Below, piece after piece: positions 23,542 through 33,593 of a stretch of DNA of 64,000 nucleotides. Both the position numbers and the translations under genes were made by a program. Below the pieces are notes generated by a model. The model was given only the letters and a program-made list of their open reading frames with translations. It had not been told where the DNA came from and searched no databases. Where the stretch lies: positions 1 through 64,000 of the forward strand of contig NZ_JAJFOW010000014.1 in assembly GCF_020731285.1 (NCBI RefSeq), read 5' to 3'. The stretch's first letter is position 1; every line of letters begins with the position of its first letter. The stretch is from Cohnella baijiui. Lineage in GTDB: Bacteria; Bacillota; Bacilli; Paenibacillales; Paenibacillaceae.

Positions 23542-24777
23542 TCATTGCGATTTCATGCCGATTCGGCGGATCCGGACATCCAGATGGACTTCGACGGAGA
23601 CGTCTTTATACATGTTCTGCCACTTTTCGGTGGTCTTTATGTTCCGGTTCCAGTAGGCCGGCTTTTTCGCCCTCACATACTCCCCGAAGCCGAAGATGTC
23701 CGACCCGACCCGCTGTGTCTGCTTAATAAAGTCTTCAACCGCCTGTTCCGTTTGGCGGGACTGCAGACGCTCGATCGTCTTGATCGTTTTCATGTCGTTG
23801 ATCAAGAGATCCCCGCTAATCTTCTCTTCGAAATTGATCTCGATCGCGGCGGTCACGACGAAAACCGGCCGTCCGTTTTTGATCGCGACGTCGATTTTCG
23901 ATTTGCGGTGCGTCGCGGCCGTCGTCACCTCTTTGTTCGTGCCCGGAATCTGGATGAGCACCCGATAGCCCGCCGGGTTGATCCCCTTCACGACCATATA
24001 GACTCCGATGCCGATCGGATCCGACTTGCCGACCATTTGGTCGCTGCGGAAGTACGCGATCCCCTTGATCTCCACGTTTTGATGCTTTTTCAGTTCCACA
24101 TAAGGCAGAAATCCCTCTTGTCCCTTCTTGGCAGACCGGCTCCAGAACATGCCGATAAAATCGATCGGGAACTTGCCCATCCCGATCGCTTCGTCCAACG
24201 TCGACATCAGGTACAACGTCGGAACCCGCTCCAGTTGGGGCGCCGCGGTCATCAGCGCCTTGGCGCTGCCTTTGGCAATCAACAGCCAGGCCATCCGGCG
24301 CACCTCGGAGTTGCGGTGGAAGTAATCGTTGATGTTGCTGATCCCTTTCTTCGCCACTTCCTCGGACACGACGATGACGCGCAGATGGCCGAAAAACAAT
24401 CGACTGGACAGCTGCTGCTGCAGATTCATGACCGCGTCGTCGATCGAATGTCCGACCACGTCGATGACCCATACGGTACGTTGGGCGTTTGTCGCGCCTC
24501 CGCCGCCTTCCCCGGGCCCCAGAGGAATTCGGCCCGGCAGCGCGATCTGCACGGCGACCCGCACCATCTCCTTGCCCGCTACGGCCGGCGCGTCGGCTTT
24601 GTGCGTCGTTTCGTCCTCTTCTGCGATCGCCTCGGGCTTTTCCGCGTCGACGGAAATCCCAAGCACAACCGCCCGGTCTTCGATCTCCAGCCTGTCCCAG
24701 CAGCCCGTCAAAAACGGGAGCGCCAGCATCCCGATGCAGAGCAGCTTGACCGTTTTAACCGCTTTTTGAGCTCCCAA
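23542..24777 (-). CDS. GerC-type spore germination lipoprotein, operon 1
   Basis: A 411-residue Ger(x)C lipoprotein. TTG 24777 is chosen because GAGGGA precedes it and it gives a normal signal sequence (AVKTVKLLCIGMLAL) ending in lipobox LTGC followed by WDRLEIEDRAVV, the family hallmark. Domains 1-3 of the Ger(x)C fold follow, including SSRLFFGHLRVIVVSEE and a C-terminal DFIKQTQRVGSDIFGFGEYV. An acidic, Gly-rich insert (about 55-95) is longer than usual. It is the outer-leaflet subunit of a nutrient germinant receptor in the spore inner membrane. It overlaps gerB by 23 bp. Confidence 0.93.
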   Translation of the reverse strand: MGAQKAVKTVKLLCIGMLALPFLTGCWDRLEIEDRAVVLGISVDAEKPEAIAEEDETTHKADAPAVAGKEMVRVAVQIALPGRIPLGPGEGGGGATNAQRTVWVIDVVGHSIDDAVMNLQQQLSSRLFFGHLRVIVVSEEVAKKGISNINDYFHRNSEVRRMAWLLIAKGSAKALMTAAPQLERVPTLYLMSTLDEAIGMGKFPIDFIGMFWSRSAKKGQEGFLPYVELKKHQNVEIKGIAYFRSDQMVGKSDPIGIGVYMVVKGINPAGYRVLIQIPGTNKEVTTAATHRKSKIDVAIKNGRPVFVVTAAIEINFEEKISGDLLINDMKTIKTIERLQSRQTEQAVEDFIKQTQRVGSDIFGFGEYVRAKKPAYWNRNIKTTEKWQNMYKDVSVEVHLDVRIRRIGMKSQ

Positions 24778-25867
24778 GGGGCTTCCCTCTTTTCTTCCGC
24801 AGGATGGCGACGAGGAGCAGCAGTCCCGGATAGGCGATCGTAAGGACAAGTCCCACCCGGCCGACCTGCATGATTATCCCGTACATCTGGACGATGTTCT
24901 TCGGAAACATCGCCATGAGGAAGACGAACGGAAGGAGAAAAATCGAAAACATGCGGTGATCCTTGAGCCGAAACAGAAACGCGATCGCCTGGTTCGTCAG
25001 AAAGTAGCTCGAGAGCAGCGTCGAAAAGACGGCCGTCACCCAGACGGCGAGGAAAGCCGCGTCGAGCCGCTCGAGCACATTGGCGGGCAGGGAAGTCGCC
25101 TTGGCCAATTCCAGCGTCGGCCAGAGCAGCTTTTTGGTTTCCTCGGCGCCGAACACCGCGACCGTCGCGATGACGATCGTGACGTACAGTCCGCCTGCAA
25201 TCAGCATTCCCCAGAAGCTGGCCCTCATCGCCTTCTTTGGACGGCGCATGGCCGGGATGACCATTGTCAGAATGAATGAGCCTTGACAGAGCGCCGCGAT
25301 CGTTACCGTTCCCCCCAGCATATCCTTTCGCTCGTTGCCCCAGATCGGCTCCAGGTTCAGAATATCCGCGTTTTTGAGCGACAGGGCGACGATGAGAATC
25401 GCGGGGCCGATCAGCAGCGGCATGTAAAACATATGGATGTAAGCAAAAGTCGTGATGCCGTTGCGCGACGAGATGGCGGCGAGCACGAGCATGACGATGA
25501 CCGTCACCTCGACCGGCGTCGTCTTCAGGACCGAGGTGACGACGACCTCGCCGAATTCGCGGGCCGTGAGCGACGTCAACACCGCGAAAAAAACGATGAT
25601 GCAGCCGCTGCCGATCCAAGCGAGCCAACGGCCGATGATCGCTTCGCTGTACTGCACGATGTTTCTGTCGGGGAAACGCATGCCCAGCCAGGTGATGAGC
25701 AGGAGCCCGACCATGGCGATCAGCATGCCGAAAAAGGTGACGAGCGGCGCTCCCGAATCCGCCGCCCGCACGGCGAACAGCGGCAGCGGCAGCACGCCAA
25801 CGCCGATGATCGTGCTTACGAGGACGGCGGCGGCTTGCGTAACGGTAACTTGACGCGTTTGTTCCAT
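24755..25867 (-). CDS. GerB-type spore germination permease, operon 1
   Basis: A 370-residue, 10-segment protein of the GerAB family, part of the amino acid/polyamine/organocation superfamily. It begins MEQTRQVTVTQAAAVLV and has the typical first-helix GVGVLPLP break and VVTSVLKTTPVEVTVIVML. GerB subunits bind the germinant. Start at ATG 25867, four bases past the gerA stop; a GTG at 25891 would add eight residues. Confidence 0.93.
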   Translation of the reverse strand: MEQTRQVTVTQAAAVLVSTIIGVGVLPLPLFAVRAADSGAPLVTFFGMLIAMVGLLLITWLGMRFPDRNIVQYSEAIIGRWLAWIGSGCIIVFFAVLTSLTAREFGEVVVTSVLKTTPVEVTVIVMLVLAAISSRNGITTFAYIHMFYMPLLIGPAILIVALSLKNADILNLEPIWGNERKDMLGGTVTIAALCQGSFILTMVIPAMRRPKKAMRASFWGMLIAGGLYVTIVIATVAVFGAEETKKLLWPTLELAKATSLPANVLERLDAAFLAVWVTAVFSTLLSSYFLTNQAIAFLFRLKDHRMFSIFLLPFVFLMAMFPKNIVQMYGIIMQVGRVGLVLTIAYPGLLLLVAILRKKRGKPLGSSKSG

Positions 25868-25871
25868 TGGT

Positions 25872-27509
25872 TTAGGACTTCTCCTTTCCACCTTGGAACT
25901 TGGCCGGATCCAGGGCGTTTTCCGACTGCTCGTGCGTAGAGGTGGACGACTGTCCGCTATTGCGCGTCCGGTCGAGCGGATACAGGAACGACGGGCGCTT
26001 GTTCGACCACCATAGCGGTCCGCGGATGAGCAGGTCCTTCATCCCCTGAAAGTCGCCGGGCACGAGCGGGCTGAGATAGGGGACGCCGAACGACTTGAGC
26101 GACAGCAGATGGTTGGCGATCAGGATGAGACCGATCATGACCCCGTACAAGCCGAAAATGCCCGCCAGAATCATGAGCGGGAACCGCAGGAGGCGCAGGG
26201 CGAGCGCGGCGTTGTAAGCCGGCGTCGCGAATGAGCCGATCGTCGTAAGTGCGATGATGACGACCGTGATCGGGCTGGCGAAGCCTGCGGAAACGGCCGC
26301 CTGGCCGATGATGAGCACGCCGACAATGGAGAGCGCGCCGCCGACCTGCTGCGGCAGCCGGATGGTCGCCTCCCGGAGCACCTCCATCGAGATCTCGATG
26401 ATGAGCACTTCGACGACCGCGGGGAACGGGACGCCGGCTCGCCCGCCCGCGACGGCGACGGCGAACTCCGTCGGGATCAGCTCCGGGTTAAACGAAATGA
26501 TCGAGACGTAGATCGAAGGAAAGATCAGCGAGAACATAAGCGCGACCAGTCGAACGATCCGGATCGGAGACATGAGGAGATAGCGTTCGGTGTAATCTTC
26601 GACCGTCTGGTAAAACTGGTTGAACACCGTCGGCACGATCAGCGCGAGCGGCGAGCCGTCCACGAGGATGGCCACTCGGCCTTCCAGCAGATTCGCCACC
26701 ACTTTGTCCGGCCGCTCCGTGTACTGAACCTGGGGAAACGGGGACAGCTGATTGTCCTCGATGTACTGCTCGAGGTAGCCCGAGTCCAGGATGGCGTCCA
26801 CGTCGATGCGTTTGAGCCGATTGTTGACCTCATCGACGAGTTCCGGATTGGTCAATCCCTGCATATAGCAGATGGCGACCTTCGAGCGGGTCTTGCGCCC
26901 GATGTCCATCTGCGCTACGCGCAGCTCCGGGGATTGCAGGCGATACCGGATGAGGGACAGATTCGTCCCGATCGTCTCCACGAACCCTTCGCGCGGCCCC
27001 CGGATGACTTGCTCGGTGGCAGGCTGTTCGATGCCGCGCTTGTCGATCTGCCGGGTCGCGATCAGGAAGGCTTGCTTCAATCCTTCGACCGCGATGATCG
27101 TCTCGCCGCGTAGGATACCTTTGACCAGGCTGGGCAGCAGGCTCTCCGTCTGGCAGTTGCTATGGTAAAGGGCATTGTTAAGCAGGACGTCCTGCAGCCG
27201 CTCGGGCGGCAGTTGTTCTGTTTGGATGTGAGGCGGCGTATACATGAGCGGCTTGAGGATGCTCTCGTTCAGCATGCTCGGATCGACCATCTGGGAGAAG
27301 TAAAACATCGTGGCCGGGTACTGCCCGAATACGTGAAATTCCCGCATGAGAAAATCGCCGTTTTCCCCGAGCAGCTTGATGATGAAGTCGGTCGTCTCCT
27401 TTAGATTGCCGGTGATTTTGGCATCTTTGTGCTCCTCCATATAGGCGATGGGAGCATTGACCGACGGGATTTTGTTTATGGCCTTGTTACGGCGTCTGAA
27501 TAAGGGCAT
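25872..27509 (-). CDS. GerA-type spore germination protein, operon 1
   Basis: A 545-residue GerAA-family subunit, start ATG 27509 after GGAGG. A soluble N-terminal domain (about 1-270) contains the conserved VIRGPREGFVETIGTNLSLI block and the DNQLSPFPQVQYTERPDK segment. A membrane domain of about five helices (about 275-480) has FPAVVEVLIIEISMEVLREA and RLPQQVGGALSIVGVLIIGQ. A hydrophilic tail ends EKS. GerA subunits assemble into oligomeric channels in the spore inner membrane. It is the first gene of a gerA-gerB-gerC-small ORF operon. Confidence 0.95.
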   Translation of the reverse strand: MPLFRRRNKAINKIPSVNAPIAYMEEHKDAKITGNLKETTDFIIKLLGENGDFLMREFHVFGQYPATMFYFSQMVDPSMLNESILKPLMYTPPHIQTEQLPPERLQDVLLNNALYHSNCQTESLLPSLVKGILRGETIIAVEGLKQAFLIATRQIDKRGIEQPATEQVIRGPREGFVETIGTNLSLIRYRLQSPELRVAQMDIGRKTRSKVAICYMQGLTNPELVDEVNNRLKRIDVDAILDSGYLEQYIEDNQLSPFPQVQYTERPDKVVANLLEGRVAILVDGSPLALIVPTVFNQFYQTVEDYTERYLLMSPIRIVRLVALMFSLIFPSIYVSIISFNPELIPTEFAVAVAGGRAGVPFPAVVEVLIIEISMEVLREATIRLPQQVGGALSIVGVLIIGQAAVSAGFASPITVVIIALTTIGSFATPAYNAALALRLLRFPLMILAGIFGLYGVMIGLILIANHLLSLKSFGVPYLSPLVPGDFQGMKDLLIRGPLWWSNKRPSFLYPLDRTRNSGQSSTSTHEQSENALDPAKFQGGKEKS

Positions 27510-27686
27510 CGGGCAGCCTCCAGGCTTTGGGGTTTCTTTCCATGATGTCCTATCCATTTTTCTCTTATCCATCCCGGTTTAAACGTTGACACACAGTTGT
27601 CAGCAATCCCTCCTTATAATGAAAACATCGACGAGGAACGGCGTTCGCGCCGCCTTAATACCATAGAAAAGGGATGAAGTTCACGT

Positions 27687-29219
27687 ATGCGTCAAACGAG
27701 AAACAAAACGGGGCTGGTCATCGCGGGGTTGCTGCTCGCCATCTTGACGGCTTCCATGGACAATTCGATTACGGCGACCGCCATGGGTACGATCATCGGC
27801 GATCTGGGCGGGCTGGATAAGTTCGCCTGGGTCACTTCCGCCTACATGGTCGCCGAGATGGCCGGCATGCCGATCTTCGGCAAGCTGTCGGACATGTACG
27901 GCCGCAAACGGTTTTTCGTCTTCGGGATCGTCGTCTTCATGCTGGGGTCCATTCTGTGCGGCATGGCGACGTCCATCGTGCAGCTCAGCCTCTTCCGGGC
28001 CGTTCAGGGCATCGGCGCCGGCGCGATGGTGCCGATCACCTTCACGATCATGTTCGACGCCGTCAAGCCGGAGGAGCGCGGCAAGCTGGGCGGCCTGTTC
28101 GGCGCCGTATTCGGTCTCTCCAGCATCTTCGGCCCGCTCATCGGCGCCTTCATCACGGATCACCTGCACTGGCAATGGATCTTCTACATCAATTTGCCCC
28201 TCGGCTTCCTCGCGTTGGCGCTCGTCGCCTTTAGCTACCGGGAGTCCGCGATGCACGCCAAGCAGCGGATCGACTGGGGCGGCGCCGTCACGCTGGTCGG
28301 CGCGATCGTCTGCCTCATCTTCGCGCTAGAGCTCGGCGGCAAGACGTTCGCCTGGGATTCCGCGCCGATTCTCGGCCTGCTCGCCGGCTTCGTCCTGTTC
28401 GCCGTCCTGTTCCTCGTCGCCGAGCGGAAGGCCGAAGAGCCGATCATCTCCTTCCGCATGTTCCGCAGCCGGCTCTACGCCACCAGCAACGCATTGGCGC
28501 TGCTCAGCGGCGCGGCCTTCATCACCGCTTCGATGTTCATCCCGATCTTTATGCAAGGCGTGCTCGGCGGCACGGCGACGAACTCCGGGATGGTGCTGCT
28601 GCCGATGATGCTCGGCACCGTCGTGACGGCTACCGCCGGCGGCACGCTGCTCGCCAAGCTGTCCTACCGCGCGATCATGATCCCGACGCTGGTCGTGCTG
28701 GTCGCCGGCATCGCGCTCCTGACGACGCTGTCGGCCGACTCGCCGCGCTGGATCGTCACGCTTTACATGGTCCTCGTCGGCCTCGGCATCGGCGCGAGCT
28801 TCTCGGTGCTCAGCAACGCGGCCATTCACGCCCTGCCGATGAATCAGCGCGGCGCGGCTAGCGCGACGCTGAACTTTCTCCGCTCGCTCGGCATGACGCT
28901 CGGCATCACGCTGTTCGGCATCGTCCAGAACCACGCGCTGACGCGCAAGCTGGCGGATTCCTTTGCCGGCGGCGACGCGGTCGGGCTGCCCCAAGGAATG
29001 AATCTGAGCGATCCGCATGCGCTTATGGATCCGGCGAGCCGCACCCAACTGCCGGCATCGGTGCTGATTAAAATCACCGAAGGGCTCTCTTCCTCGATCG
29101 CGCTCACGTTCGCGTGGGGATTGATCCCGGCCGTCCTAGCGCTTGTCACGGCGCTCCTGATGAGCAAGGAACGCTTTGACCCGAAGGCCGAATCGGAATC
29201 TTACGCGGCCTCGCATTAA
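27687..29219 (+). CDS. MDR-family MFS exporter (DHA2, 14 segments)
   Basis: A 510-residue pump. Motif A GKLSDMYGRKRFFVFG, DHA2 motif MDNSITATAMGTI in the first helix, motif C GLSSIFGPLIGAFITD, and the 14-segment DHA2 length. Upstream, TATAAT at 27615-27620 looks like a -10 box, but the nearest TTGACA (27586-27591) is 23 bp away. That TTGACA is half of an imperfect palindrome with TGTCA at 27598-27602, a possible operator. No regulator gene is adjacent. The substrate is unknown; relatives export drugs and toxic metabolites. Confidence 0.9.
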   Translation: MRQTRNKTGLVIAGLLLAILTASMDNSITATAMGTIIGDLGGLDKFAWVTSAYMVAEMAGMPIFGKLSDMYGRKRFFVFGIVVFMLGSILCGMATSIVQLSLFRAVQGIGAGAMVPITFTIMFDAVKPEERGKLGGLFGAVFGLSSIFGPLIGAFITDHLHWQWIFYINLPLGFLALALVAFSYRESAMHAKQRIDWGGAVTLVGAIVCLIFALELGGKTFAWDSAPILGLLAGFVLFAVLFLVAERKAEEPIISFRMFRSRLYATSNALALLSGAAFITASMFIPIFMQGVLGGTATNSGMVLLPMMLGTVVTATAGGTLLAKLSYRAIMIPTLVVLVAGIALLTTLSADSPRWIVTLYMVLVGLGIGASFSVLSNAAIHALPMNQRGAASATLNFLRSLGMTLGITLFGIVQNHALTRKLADSFAGGDAVGLPQGMNLSDPHALMDPASRTQLPASVLIKITEGLSSSIALTFAWGLIPAVLALVTALLMSKERFDPKAESESYAASH

Positions 29220-29265
29220 CCGCTCTGGGGGTTGCTCTCCTCCATTCGGCTTGACGAACGGAAAC

Positions 29266-29298
29266 AAAAAGCCTCCGACCCTTCTTCGGGTCGGAGGC
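29266..29298. terminator. bidirectional terminator between the MFS and SLH genes
   Basis: GCCTCCGACCC (29271-29281) and GGGTCGGAGGC (29288-29298), loop TTCTTC. Five A residues at 29266-29270 give a T-run for minus-strand transcripts; on the plus strand TCTTAGGTT follows. Confidence 0.8.
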
Positions 29299-29374
29299 TC
29301 TTAGGTTGCGGTAGTTCGTTTCGACGAAAAATGAATTGCTGCGTCCCGTCCCTCCTGCCGACGCGAATTAGACG

Positions 29375-32300
29375 TCAGCTGTCGAAGACGAAGATGCGAA
29401 TCGGAGACACCGTTTGGAAGTTGGCGTCTTTCACGCCCGTGATCTCCAGTTCCTTCGGCACATTCCCTACATCCGGCAGTTGAACCGCCAGATAGCCGTA
29501 GCCGATCGCGAATACGTACGAACCCGGTACGTTCGCGCCGTCCATTTTCGCCACGGCGTTGGGTTGATCCATATAGGTTTGGCCGCTGAACTTGACGATC
29601 AGGTATTTGGCCTGGCCCATATTCAGCGGCCGTTCCGAGGTATTGTCCCGGATATCCTGACTGTACACGACATTGGTGACCGAGCCGCCGCCGTCGATGA
29701 AGCGGTCGGTAGAGGAATACAAATAGAGGGGTGCAATCGCGTCGAACCGTACTTCAACGGAAAATTGCGCTTGGAGCCCGCCGAAGGCCGCGGTGACGGT
29801 CGTCGCCCCGTTGGCATGCGGAATGACCGACCCGGTCGCGGTCACGGCGACGACCCCGTCGTCCGCGCTGGACCATATTGCTTCATTCGTAACGTCCCTT
29901 TCGGAGCCGTCGCTGTACGCAGCCCTGATCTGGAGCTGACGGGGCTGCGAATCGACGAACGTATACGGCCCCGTCGCGTAGATGAGTCTAGCCACGCTTG
30001 GCGGCACGATCTTCGCCGTTCGCAGGCTCCAGGCGTAAGCATCTCCTTGCGCGACCGTCACAACCGCATAGACGAGAGCTCCTTCCTCCAGCCCGTCGGG
30101 TACGGTCAGCTCGACGGACTCGGCCGTCTGGCTTTCGTTGCGCGCCTTCGCGAGCAAGACGCCTCCCGTCCCGGCATCGTATACCTCTACTGTTGCTTGT
30201 GCAGGGACGAGGTCTACCGTAACGCTGTCCGGACCCGACGCCCGATTGTCGATGCGGATGCGATCCGCCGCCGGGGCCGCCGGATTCGGCGCGACGGTCT
30301 GGGCCGTACGCTCGCTCTCGACCTCGCCCGGATGGGTTACGGTCACGTATACACTCGCTAGTCCGTTGTCGAAGCCTTGCGGGATGGAGGCCGCGGCCCG
30401 AGCCCCATCCGGCGTCTGAACCGCGGTCGCTTCGGCGAGTAAGCGTCCCCCTATTGGCGCGTCGTATACCTTGACCAGCGCGCCCGGTCGCAGATCGATC
30501 ATTCTGATCTCGTCCGGACCTTCAGCATAGTTGTACGTACGGATCGTGCTCGGGGAAGGTTTTGACGTTTGTACGTCGAGATGAGGCGTAAATGTCACAA
30601 ACTGCACGAAGTTGCCCTGCCTGGTCTTGACCACCAGATAGATCTTGTAAGCGCGCTCCGTGAGCGGGTTGCCCTCGCTGTCGAGCGTCAGCTGCCTCGT
30701 GCCGCTCCAAGTCGTCGCCGGATTCAGGACAAGGCCGACCGGCTGTTTCCCGGCGTAGAGATCGTGATCGGCAGAGACAAGGTAGACCTCCGTCGATCTG
30801 AAGTCGGCAGCCGAAGTCGCCCAGCTCACCTTGAAATCGCGGCCGTCGATGCCCGGAGTCGAATCCGGGTCCGCAGCGTCGATCCGAAATGCCGCCGCTC
30901 CGACCGGGTATTGGACCTGGCCCGCGACGACGCCGTCTCGTACCCACTGCACGGCGATCGATTGGTTCAGGTTCAGCCGCTCCCCGGACGCAGGCCATTG
31001 TACGGCGAAAGAAGACGGCTGAACCGAGTCCGGTACGATTCGGTACCCCGTCAACGGTTGCCCCGTCGCGACGTCAGCGATACGCAAAGTATACGTCAAG
31101 CCGTCGTAGGTCGCCCGGCCGTTCTCGTCAAGCCCGATCGGCGCAGCCATCGTCACTCGGAGCGACTCGAGCAGGACCTGCTTGGCTTCATCATCGTAGC
31201 TGCTGGTCGCGGCGACGTCGACGATTTCGAGCGAACTTACGGCGGCCTTTACTTTGAGGATGAACGTCTGCTCGACCGTCATTCCTTTTTTGCCGATCGT
31301 GGCGGTCAACGTCACCGTCGTGTCCTTGGGCGGCCGGGTAACTTTGCCCGCGCTCGTCAGGATGCCGGGTTGGTCCGAACGCCAACTCACACTCGTGCCG
31401 TTCGCTCCCTCGGCAGACAGAGAGATATCGCGTTTGACCGTGTACGCGTTGTCTCCCTCCGCGTATTGAATCGGCAGGGCTCTCGCCGCGCCCTCCAAGT
31501 CCCGCTTGACCCGCAGCACGGGATCGATCAGTTCGTAAACGCCTTGTTCCAGTTCGTCCCAACCATTCATCAGACTAGCCCCGACGTAGCTGGCGACCGT
31601 CAATCTGCCCAAGATCCGGCCCACGTGCTCGCCCATCTCGTTGGTAAACGACGCCATCTGATCCAGCCGCGGATATTTGTTTTGAAAGCTCCCGGCTTCC
31701 TCCGCCAGCTGCGTCAACGCCAAGCCGACCAGCGGATTGTAATAGACGTCTCCACCGTACTCTACGGCCGGATCCGCTATGATCGAGGATCTGAAAATAT
31801 CCTCGGGACTCCCTTGAAGCTTGACGTCCTCGTGCAGTCGGAGCTGGGAGACGGTCGCGTTCGGCGCGACGCCGATCGTCGCGCCTGGCGCGTAATTGTC
31901 GACCGTGTCCGCGAAGCTCCCCCTGAATTCCACGGTCCGGCCGGTCGCGCCTTGAAGAATGGCGATCGGACCGAAGGCGCCTGCGCCCGATTCGAGGATC
32001 GCACTGCCGTCAACGAGGGTCTCCCGAATCCTTGTCCCCTCCTGGGCCACGACGCGAACCGGTTCCGTTTGTCCGTCGGCGTGAATCTGCAGGGAGCGGA
32101 TCACGCTCACTCCCTGCAGCTTGATGGAGTGCGAGGAACCCGAAGCGACGACGAGCTCGTCCGCCTCCACGTTGCGCAGCGCGATCTCTCCGGACGGCCC
32201 GGGATCGAGCGTCAGGGTGCCCGTCACGACAGCGGTACCTGAGGCGGGACCGATCGTGCCTCCGCTCGCGACGCTCAGATCCCCGTCGATGGTCTCGCCG

Positions 32301-33370
32301 CGATTCAGGGCGGCTGCAGCCGCATCTCCCGGGATACCGGGCGAAGAGGGCGAGGAAGGCGAGCTGGGGGCGCGGTATCCCGTCACGGCGATACCCGTAT
32401 CCTTGCCCTTGTAGCTGAGCTTGTACGATTGTCCTGGCGTCTGGCTGCCCGTCGTCAGCACGACGAGGGACGTGCTCCCCGAGCCCGGCGCGAAAGCAGC
32501 GCTGACGATGGACAGTCCTCCGTCGAACGCGAAGTCTCCGGCGTTCAGATCGCGAATTGGACCGTCGAACGCCACCTCGACCGTCGTGCCGCTCGCGGCG
32601 GAAGCCGAGATCACGGCCGCCGCCTTCGGCGGCGGCGTCGGCGCAGCGGTCCCGAGCTCGTCCGCCCTGTCCTTGTACTGAGCGCCGTTATGGATGAACT
32701 CATAGGTCAATCTCGCCACAGCTTGACGCTCGGCGACGGCCTTCGGTTGGAACAAGATTCGGCCGTCGGGGCCGGTGATTCCTCTGACGAACCCGATCCG
32801 AAGCGCCAGGCTGGCCGAAGGCTTCGCCCAAGCGGCCAAACGCTCCGCGTCCGCCGGCTCCCCTCCGCCGTCCAGCTCCTTGGCCTTCTCCTCCAAGCCA
32901 AACGCGCGGACGAAGAACACGACGAGCTCTTCGCGGGTGACGCGGGCGCCGGGAGAGAACGTATCGGCGGAGGTTCCGCCCGTAATTCCGAATTCCGCCA
33001 GCGCGCCGACGTACCCGCGATACCACGCATCCCCCGGGATGTCCTTAAAACCGGCGGCATGCGCCGGACTGGGCGTGAGGTCCAGCGCGAGTGCAAGTAT
33101 CTTCGCCAGCTCGGCCCGCGTCACCGGCTTGGCCGGACCGAACGTTCCCTCACCGTATCCCGAGAGGATGCCGGCCTGGTACAGAGATTGAATTTCCGAT
33201 TCGGCATAGGAGCCCGAAATATCCTTCAATGTCGCCGCAGCTCCCGCTAGGGCCGCTGAAGCTGTACCGCCCGGTCCAGCAGGTGCGGTCAGGCCGGCGA
33301 TCAGGAGCGCCGCGACTGCCCAGCGGGCGAAAACGCCGAGCCCTTGCTTCCGATTGTTCCTTTTCTTCAA
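29375..33370 (-). CDS. large S-layer-homology (SLH) surface protein with Ig-like domains
   Basis: A 1331-residue exported protein, start TTG 33370 with GGAGG eight bases upstream. Signal peptide 1-40; three SLH modules at about 48-95, 105-160 and 170-235 (GILSGYGEGTFGPAKPVTRA, GITGGTSADTFSPGARVTRE, and a diverged third), which bind pyruvylated wall polymer; a Ser/Pro linker (PSSPSSPSSPG); a beta-rich middle region (about 365-560); an atrophied Ig-like domain at about 640-705 (VSWRSDQPGILTSAGKVTRP); further beta-rich repeats, two starting EGPDEIRMIDL and SGPDSVTVDLV; and a Big_2-like domain at about 1125-1210 (ATGSVIPHANGATTVTAAFG). No catalytic motif found. Probably structural or adhesive. 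Confidence 0.88.
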   Translation of the reverse strand: MKKRNNRKQGLGVFARWAVAALLIAGLTAPAGPGGTASAALAGAAATLKDISGSYAESEIQSLYQAGILSGYGEGTFGPAKPVTRAELAKILALALDLTPSPAHAAGFKDIPGDAWYRGYVGALAEFGITGGTSADTFSPGARVTREELVVFFVRAFGLEEKAKELDGGGEPADAERLAAWAKPSASLALRIGFVRGITGPDGRILFQPKAVAERQAVARLTYEFIHNGAQYKDRADELGTAAPTPPPKAAAVISASAASGTTVEVAFDGPIRDLNAGDFAFDGGLSIVSAAFAPGSGSTSLVVLTTGSQTPGQSYKLSYKGKDTGIAVTGYRAPSSPSSPSSPGIPGDAAAAALNRGETIDGDLSVASGGTIGPASGTAVVTGTLTLDPGPSGEIALRNVEADELVVASGSSHSIKLQGVSVIRSLQIHADGQTEPVRVVAQEGTRIRETLVDGSAILESGAGAFGPIAILQGATGRTVEFRGSFADTVDNYAPGATIGVAPNATVSQLRLHEDVKLQGSPEDIFRSSIIADPAVEYGGDVYYNPLVGLALTQLAEEAGSFQNKYPRLDQMASFTNEMGEHVGRILGRLTVASYVGASLMNGWDELEQGVYELIDPVLRVKRDLEGAARALPIQYAEGDNAYTVKRDISLSAEGANGTSVSWRSDQPGILTSAGKVTRPPKDTTVTLTATIGKKGMTVEQTFILKVKAAVSSLEIVDVAATSSYDDEAKQVLLESLRVTMAAPIGLDENGRATYDGLTYTLRIADVATGQPLTGYRIVPDSVQPSSFAVQWPASGERLNLNQSIAVQWVRDGVVAGQVQYPVGAAAFRIDAADPDSTPGIDGRDFKVSWATSAADFRSTEVYLVSADHDLYAGKQPVGLVLNPATTWSGTRQLTLDSEGNPLTERAYKIYLVVKTRQGNFVQFVTFTPHLDVQTSKPSPSTIRTYNYAEGPDEIRMIDLRPGALVKVYDAPIGGRLLAEATAVQTPDGARAAASIPQGFDNGLASVYVTVTHPGEVESERTAQTVAPNPAAPAADRIRIDNRASGPDSVTVDLVPAQATVEVYDAGTGGVLLAKARNESQTAESVELTVPDGLEEGALVYAVVTVAQGDAYAWSLRTAKIVPPSVARLIYATGPYTFVDSQPRQLQIRAAYSDGSERDVTNEAIWSSADDGVVAVTATGSVIPHANGATTVTAAFGGLQAQFSVEVRFDAIAPLYLYSSTDRFIDGGGSVTNVVYSQDIRDNTSERPLNMGQAKYLIVKFSGQTYMDQPNAVAKMDGANVPGSYVFAIGYGYLAVQLPDVGNVPKELEITGVKDANFQTVSPIRIFVFDS

Positions 33371-33491
33371 AGCTAAAACCTCCATTCGGATCTCAGTAAA
33401 CGAGGATGAGTTCGTCCATAAATTAACAATACCTCCTATTATAAGGGCTGATAGATGCGTTGTCTGTAATAGAATACGAGAGAACGAAATG

Positions 33492-33536
33492 AAAAAGCCG
33501 TCCCGCAAGGTCACATACGACCTCATGGAACGGCTT
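33492..33536 (-). terminator. terminator of the Nudix gene
   Basis: On the minus strand AAGCCGT and ACGGCTT (33530-33536 and 33495-33501) enclose an inner AGGTC/GACCT stem; a run of T follows (33496-33492). Confidence 0.7.
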
Positions 33537-33593
33537 CCTTCCGCCAATCTCGCCATCCGGTTCGTGAGAAACGGGATTGGCGCGGATGCGGCT

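Noticed and set aside
27586..27620. Consensus promoter for the MDR exporter
   Set aside because: TTGACA and TATAAT are both present but 23 bp apart, too far for sigma-A; TTGACA is better read as part of a palindrome.
29375..33370. Polysaccharide hydrolase activity for the SLH protein
   Set aside because: No glycoside hydrolase, lyase or CBM signature is visible; the beta-rich regions look structural.
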